Shown here one piece after another: positions 13,311 to 16,168 of a stretch of DNA of 16,168 bases. The first letter of the stretch is position 1; every line of letters starts with the position of its first letter. Where the stretch lies: contig JAMOPZ010000110.1 of assembly GCA_027064245.1 (NCBI GenBank), positions 1-16,168 on the forward strand, in the 5' to 3' direction. The stretch comes from Campylobacterales bacterium. GTDB lineage: Bacteria > Campylobacterota > Campylobacteria > Campylobacterales > Arcobacteraceae. The position numbers and the translations under genes were made by a program. The notes under the pieces are model-generated. The model worked only from the letters and a program-made list of their open reading frames with translations. It had not been told where the DNA came from and ran no database searches.

Positions 13311-16039
13311 GTAAACTGCCGCATAGGCAGCTTGGAAGAAGAAGTAAACAGCAAGTTTAATCATATTTTCGTAAACTGCCGCATAGGCAGCTTGGAAGTA
13401 AACGACCTGCTACAATTTCTAAAATCGAGGGTAAACTGCCGCATAGGCAGCTTGGAAGAGCAGTATTGTGTTGCTTTTGACTTATAAGTTGTAAACTGCC
13501 GCATAGGCAGCTTGGAAGAAAATTATCATCTTTTTGATTTTATGGGAGTAGTAAACTGCCGCATAGGCAGCTTGGAAGTTAATAGTATGTTTTTAATAGA
13601 TGATGGAAATGTAAACTGCCGCATAGGCAGCTTGGAAGTATAAAAAAGATGCACCAAAGGTTCTTTTAGAGTAAACTGCCGCATAGGCAGCTTGGAAGTA
13701 ATTTTTCTTTTTTGTACATTTTATTTAAAAGTAAACTGCCGCATAGGCAGCTTGGAAGTAAAGTCATCAACGTTTCTGCCATTTTATCTTGTAAACTGCC
13801 GCATAGGCAGCTTGGAAGTCTATTAAATGAAGCGTTGAGCTGGATAGCGTGTAAACTGCCGCATAGGCAGCTTGGAAGATTTTTTCTAATGCTCTATTTT
13901 TATCCTGAACGTAAACTGCCGCATAGGCAGCTTGGAAGTCGTAATATACGAAATAGCTTTATCTGTAAGTGTAAACTGCCGCATAGGCAGCTTGGAAGAC
14001 TATCATCTTCACTATCATCTTTAGTACCGCGTAAACTGCCGCATAGGCAGCTTGGAAGATCATTATAATAATAATCTTCTATACACACAGGTAAACTGCC
14101 GCATAGGCAGCTTGGAAGACAATATTAATCCAGCTTTTCTTAGTAAGAGTGTAAACTGCCGCATAGGCAGCTTGGAAGAAACACTTAACTGATGTGATAG
14201 GTGCTAATAAGTAAACTGCCGCATAGGCAGCTTGGAAGTAATAAAAATTTAGTATATTATTATTCATATAGTAAACTGCCGCATAGGCAGCTTGGAAGTC
14301 ATTTATTATATAAAATTGTAGTAAATTCTCGTAAACTGCCGCATAGGCAGCTTGGAAGAAAGTTACATTAAGAGTGTTAAGCTTTGCATTGTAAACTGCC
14401 GCATAGGCAGCTTGGAAGTTTTTCAATTAGTTTGTCCATTCTAGCTAAACGTAAACTGCCGCATAGGCAGCTTGGAAGAACAGCTATTAGAATAATAAAG
14501 ATATTCATCAGTAAACTGCCGCATAGGCAGCTTGGAAGTTCAAAAAATAATCATTATATTTTACACGCTAGTAAACTGCCGCATAGGCAGCTTGGAAGAT
14601 TGATAATATGTTCCAAATCTACTTCTCCTCGTAAACTGCCGCATAGGCAGCTTGGAAGAAGAGAATTACCTATTTTTTATATTAATAAAAGTAAACTGCC
14701 GCATAGGCAGCTTGGAAGCAAATAAAAAAGAAATAGCATATTCTCTTGCTGTAAACTGCCGCATAGGCAGCTTGGAAGTAAATTACTTCCAGCCTTATCT
14801 ATCAAATAATGTAAACTGCCGCATAGGCAGCTTGGAAGTTTAGTTAAACTGGCATAACCATCTATTGTATGTAAACTGCCGCATAGGCAGCTTGGAAGAT
14901 CTACAATAGAGCAGTTCTCATTTTCAAAAGGTAAACTGCCGCATAGGCAGCTTGGAAGATATTATTTCCTTATTTTTAATTTAACAATGAGTAAACTGCC
15001 GCATAGGCAGCTTGGAAGTCTTAAAATATATCTGTATAAACACAGTATAAGTAAACTGCCGCATAGGCAGCTTGGAAGTTGTCTAGCTGAAAATAATAAC
15101 CCATGAAACAGTAAACTGCCGCATAGGCAGCTTGGAAGATAGAAACATAAAAAACAATCATTAAAGTAATGTAAACTGCCGCATAGGCAGCTTGGAAGTC
15201 TAGCATCACTAATAAGGGGTGCAATCTGAGGTAAACTGCCGCATAGGCAGCTTGGAAGCTTAGCTTGCATCTCTTGACCAATCTCTTTAAGTAAACTGCC
15301 GCATAGGCAGCTTGGAAGACTCTTCCTTTTTGGTATCATAGTTCGTCCAAGTAAACTGCCGCATAGGCAGCTTGGAAGTCATCTTTAAATGTTATAGATA
15401 TAAGCTCTTTTGTAAACTGCCGCATAGGCAGCTTGGAAGATTAGCTTATGGTGGTGATGGAGATGTTGATTGTAAACTGCCGCATAGGCAGCTTGGAAGA
15501 CTCAAGACAAAATAAACATCAAGTACCTAGCGTAAACTGCCGCATAGGCAGCTTGGAAGTCGACTGTCTTCAATTTTCGCAAATTCAACAAGTAAACTGC
15601 CGCATAGGCAGCTTGGAAGAGTTACTTTAATTTCGCCAGCGAAAATAGTTAGTAAACTGCCGCATAGGCAGCTTGGAAGATTACCAAAAAAGGCTTTTAT
15701 TGCCTCAGTATGTAAACTGCCGCATAGGCAGCTTGGAAGTAGATAATCAGACTGATGCTCTTGTAGCTGCTGTAAACTGCCGCATAGGCAGCTTGGAAGA
15801 GCATAAGCAGCCGCCATTGAAACGATAGCTTGTAAACTGCCGCATAGGCAGCTTGGAAGATCCGCTGAGAGCTTCATCATCTTATCGTTTGGTAAACTGC
15901 CGCATAGGCAGCTTGGAAGAATATAAATCACTATAATGTGAGCCAGAGCCAGTAAACTGCCGCATAGGCAGCTTGGAAGTTAAATTAACCTTAAATTAGG
16001 TATAGATTATCGTAAACTGCCGCATAGGCAGCTTGGAAG
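13311..16039 (+). CRISPR. Type I-F CRISPR array, 46 repeats and 45 spacers
   Basis: Forty-six identical 28-bp repeats begin GTAAACTGCC and end CTTGGAAG, at 13311 and every 60 bp to 15351, then at 15412 and every 60 bp to 16012. Spacers are 32 nt, except spacer 35 (15379-15411), which is 33. The repeat folds as stem CTGCC/GGCAG with loop GCATA; Cas6f should cut after the stem, giving 60-nt crRNAs with 5' handle CUUGGAAG and a 20-nt 3' hairpin end. Hairpin and tail position set transcription as plus strand with the leader at 13175-13310. No repeat is degenerate, not even the last. No spacer shows an obvious full match elsewhere in the window. Spacers are AT-rich with few exceptions. Confidence 0.98.
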
Positions 16040-16111
16040 TTCACGGTAAATCAAAACTAAGCTAGGAATACATATTGCTTAAGTTTCATAAAAAATGAGA
16101 TGAGAGTAAAA

Positions 16112-16168
16112 ATGACACAATTACTAGATAAATTCAGAGAATTACCAGACTACAGAAAATGTAAACAA
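16112..16168 (+). CDS. Start of ISAs1-like transposase, cut by window edge
   Basis: An open frame from ATG at 16112 runs to the window edge with 19 codons, MTQLLDKFRELPDYRKCKQ. The pattern LLDxFxELPDYR is typical of the N-terminal DDE_Tnp_1-associated domain of ISAs1-family (H-repeat) transposases. A purine-rich GAGAG lies about 8 bp upstream. If it belongs to an insertion sequence, its left inverted repeat should lie in the 72 bp between the last CRISPR repeat and the start codon, but I see no clear one. An orphan or degenerate copy is possible; the catalytic residues lie outside the window. Confidence 0.6.
   Translation, partial: MTQLLDKFRELPDYRKCKQ

Noticed and set aside
14868..14912. Reverse-complement match TCTATTGTA between spacers 26 and 27
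   Set aside because: Only nine AT-rich bases; expected by chance among 45 such spacers.
13287..15931. Long open frames on both strands across the CRISPR array, with repeated peptides such as CRIGSLE, KLPHRQLG, LPSCLCGSL and FQAAYAAVY
   Set aside because: The 60-bp repeat period is a multiple of three, so stop-free frames recur in step with the repeats. They are translations of the repeat, not genes.

Overview
The window is strongly AT-rich. Its Shine-Dalgarno sites are clear, its proteins are rich in Lys, Ile and Asn, and its promoters show TATAAT-type -10 boxes, mostly with weak -35 boxes. Together with the small-gene content this suggests a member of the Campylobacterota (Sulfurimonas/Arcobacter-like). 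That assignment is an inference from style; there is no rRNA or other marker gene here.

Layout. Positions 1-1900 hold the 3' end of an unidentified plus-strand gene and four small minus-strand genes: an HTH regulator, an ABM-type monooxygenase, a membrane-anchored J-like protein with a broken HPD motif, and a small antitoxin-like protein. Positions 1900-2620 are mostly non-coding, with one short probable membrane-protein gene. Next come a small minus-strand RHH-like gene and, diverging from it behind a perfect consensus promoter, a two-gene operon: an HTH protein overlapping an AbiEii-type nucleotidyltransferase toxin. The operon ends in a strong terminator.

Positions 4341-5767 look like a cassette. 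A minus-strand AAA/DUF4143 ATPase is bracketed by two direct copies of a dif-like site made of 12-14 bp near-palindromic arms around a 7-nt centre. The arms are identical between copies over 26 positions, and all differences fall in the centre. A tyrosine recombinase with a complete R-K-HxxR-H-Y set starts 39 bp beyond the second copy, so the pair may be its own recombination sites. I consider this the most novel signal in the window.

Positions 6754-16039 are a complete CRISPR-Cas locus of the minimal type I-F2 (I-Fv) variant: cas1, cas2-3 fusion, cas7fv, cas5fv and cas6f, with no cas8f (csy1) or other large subunit. Most cas genes overlap or nearly touch. A 136-bp leader with terminator-like and promoter-like elements leads into 46 identical 28-bp repeats and 45 spacers. 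Cas1 and Cas2-3 acquire spacers, Cas6f cuts the array transcript, Cas7fv/Cas5fv/Cas6f bind the crRNA, and the Cas3 HD-helicase degrades the target. The window ends inside the first codons of an ISAs1-like transposase 72 bp after the last repeat. The AbiE-like pair, recombinase cassette, CRISPR-Cas and transposase together resemble a defence/mobile island.
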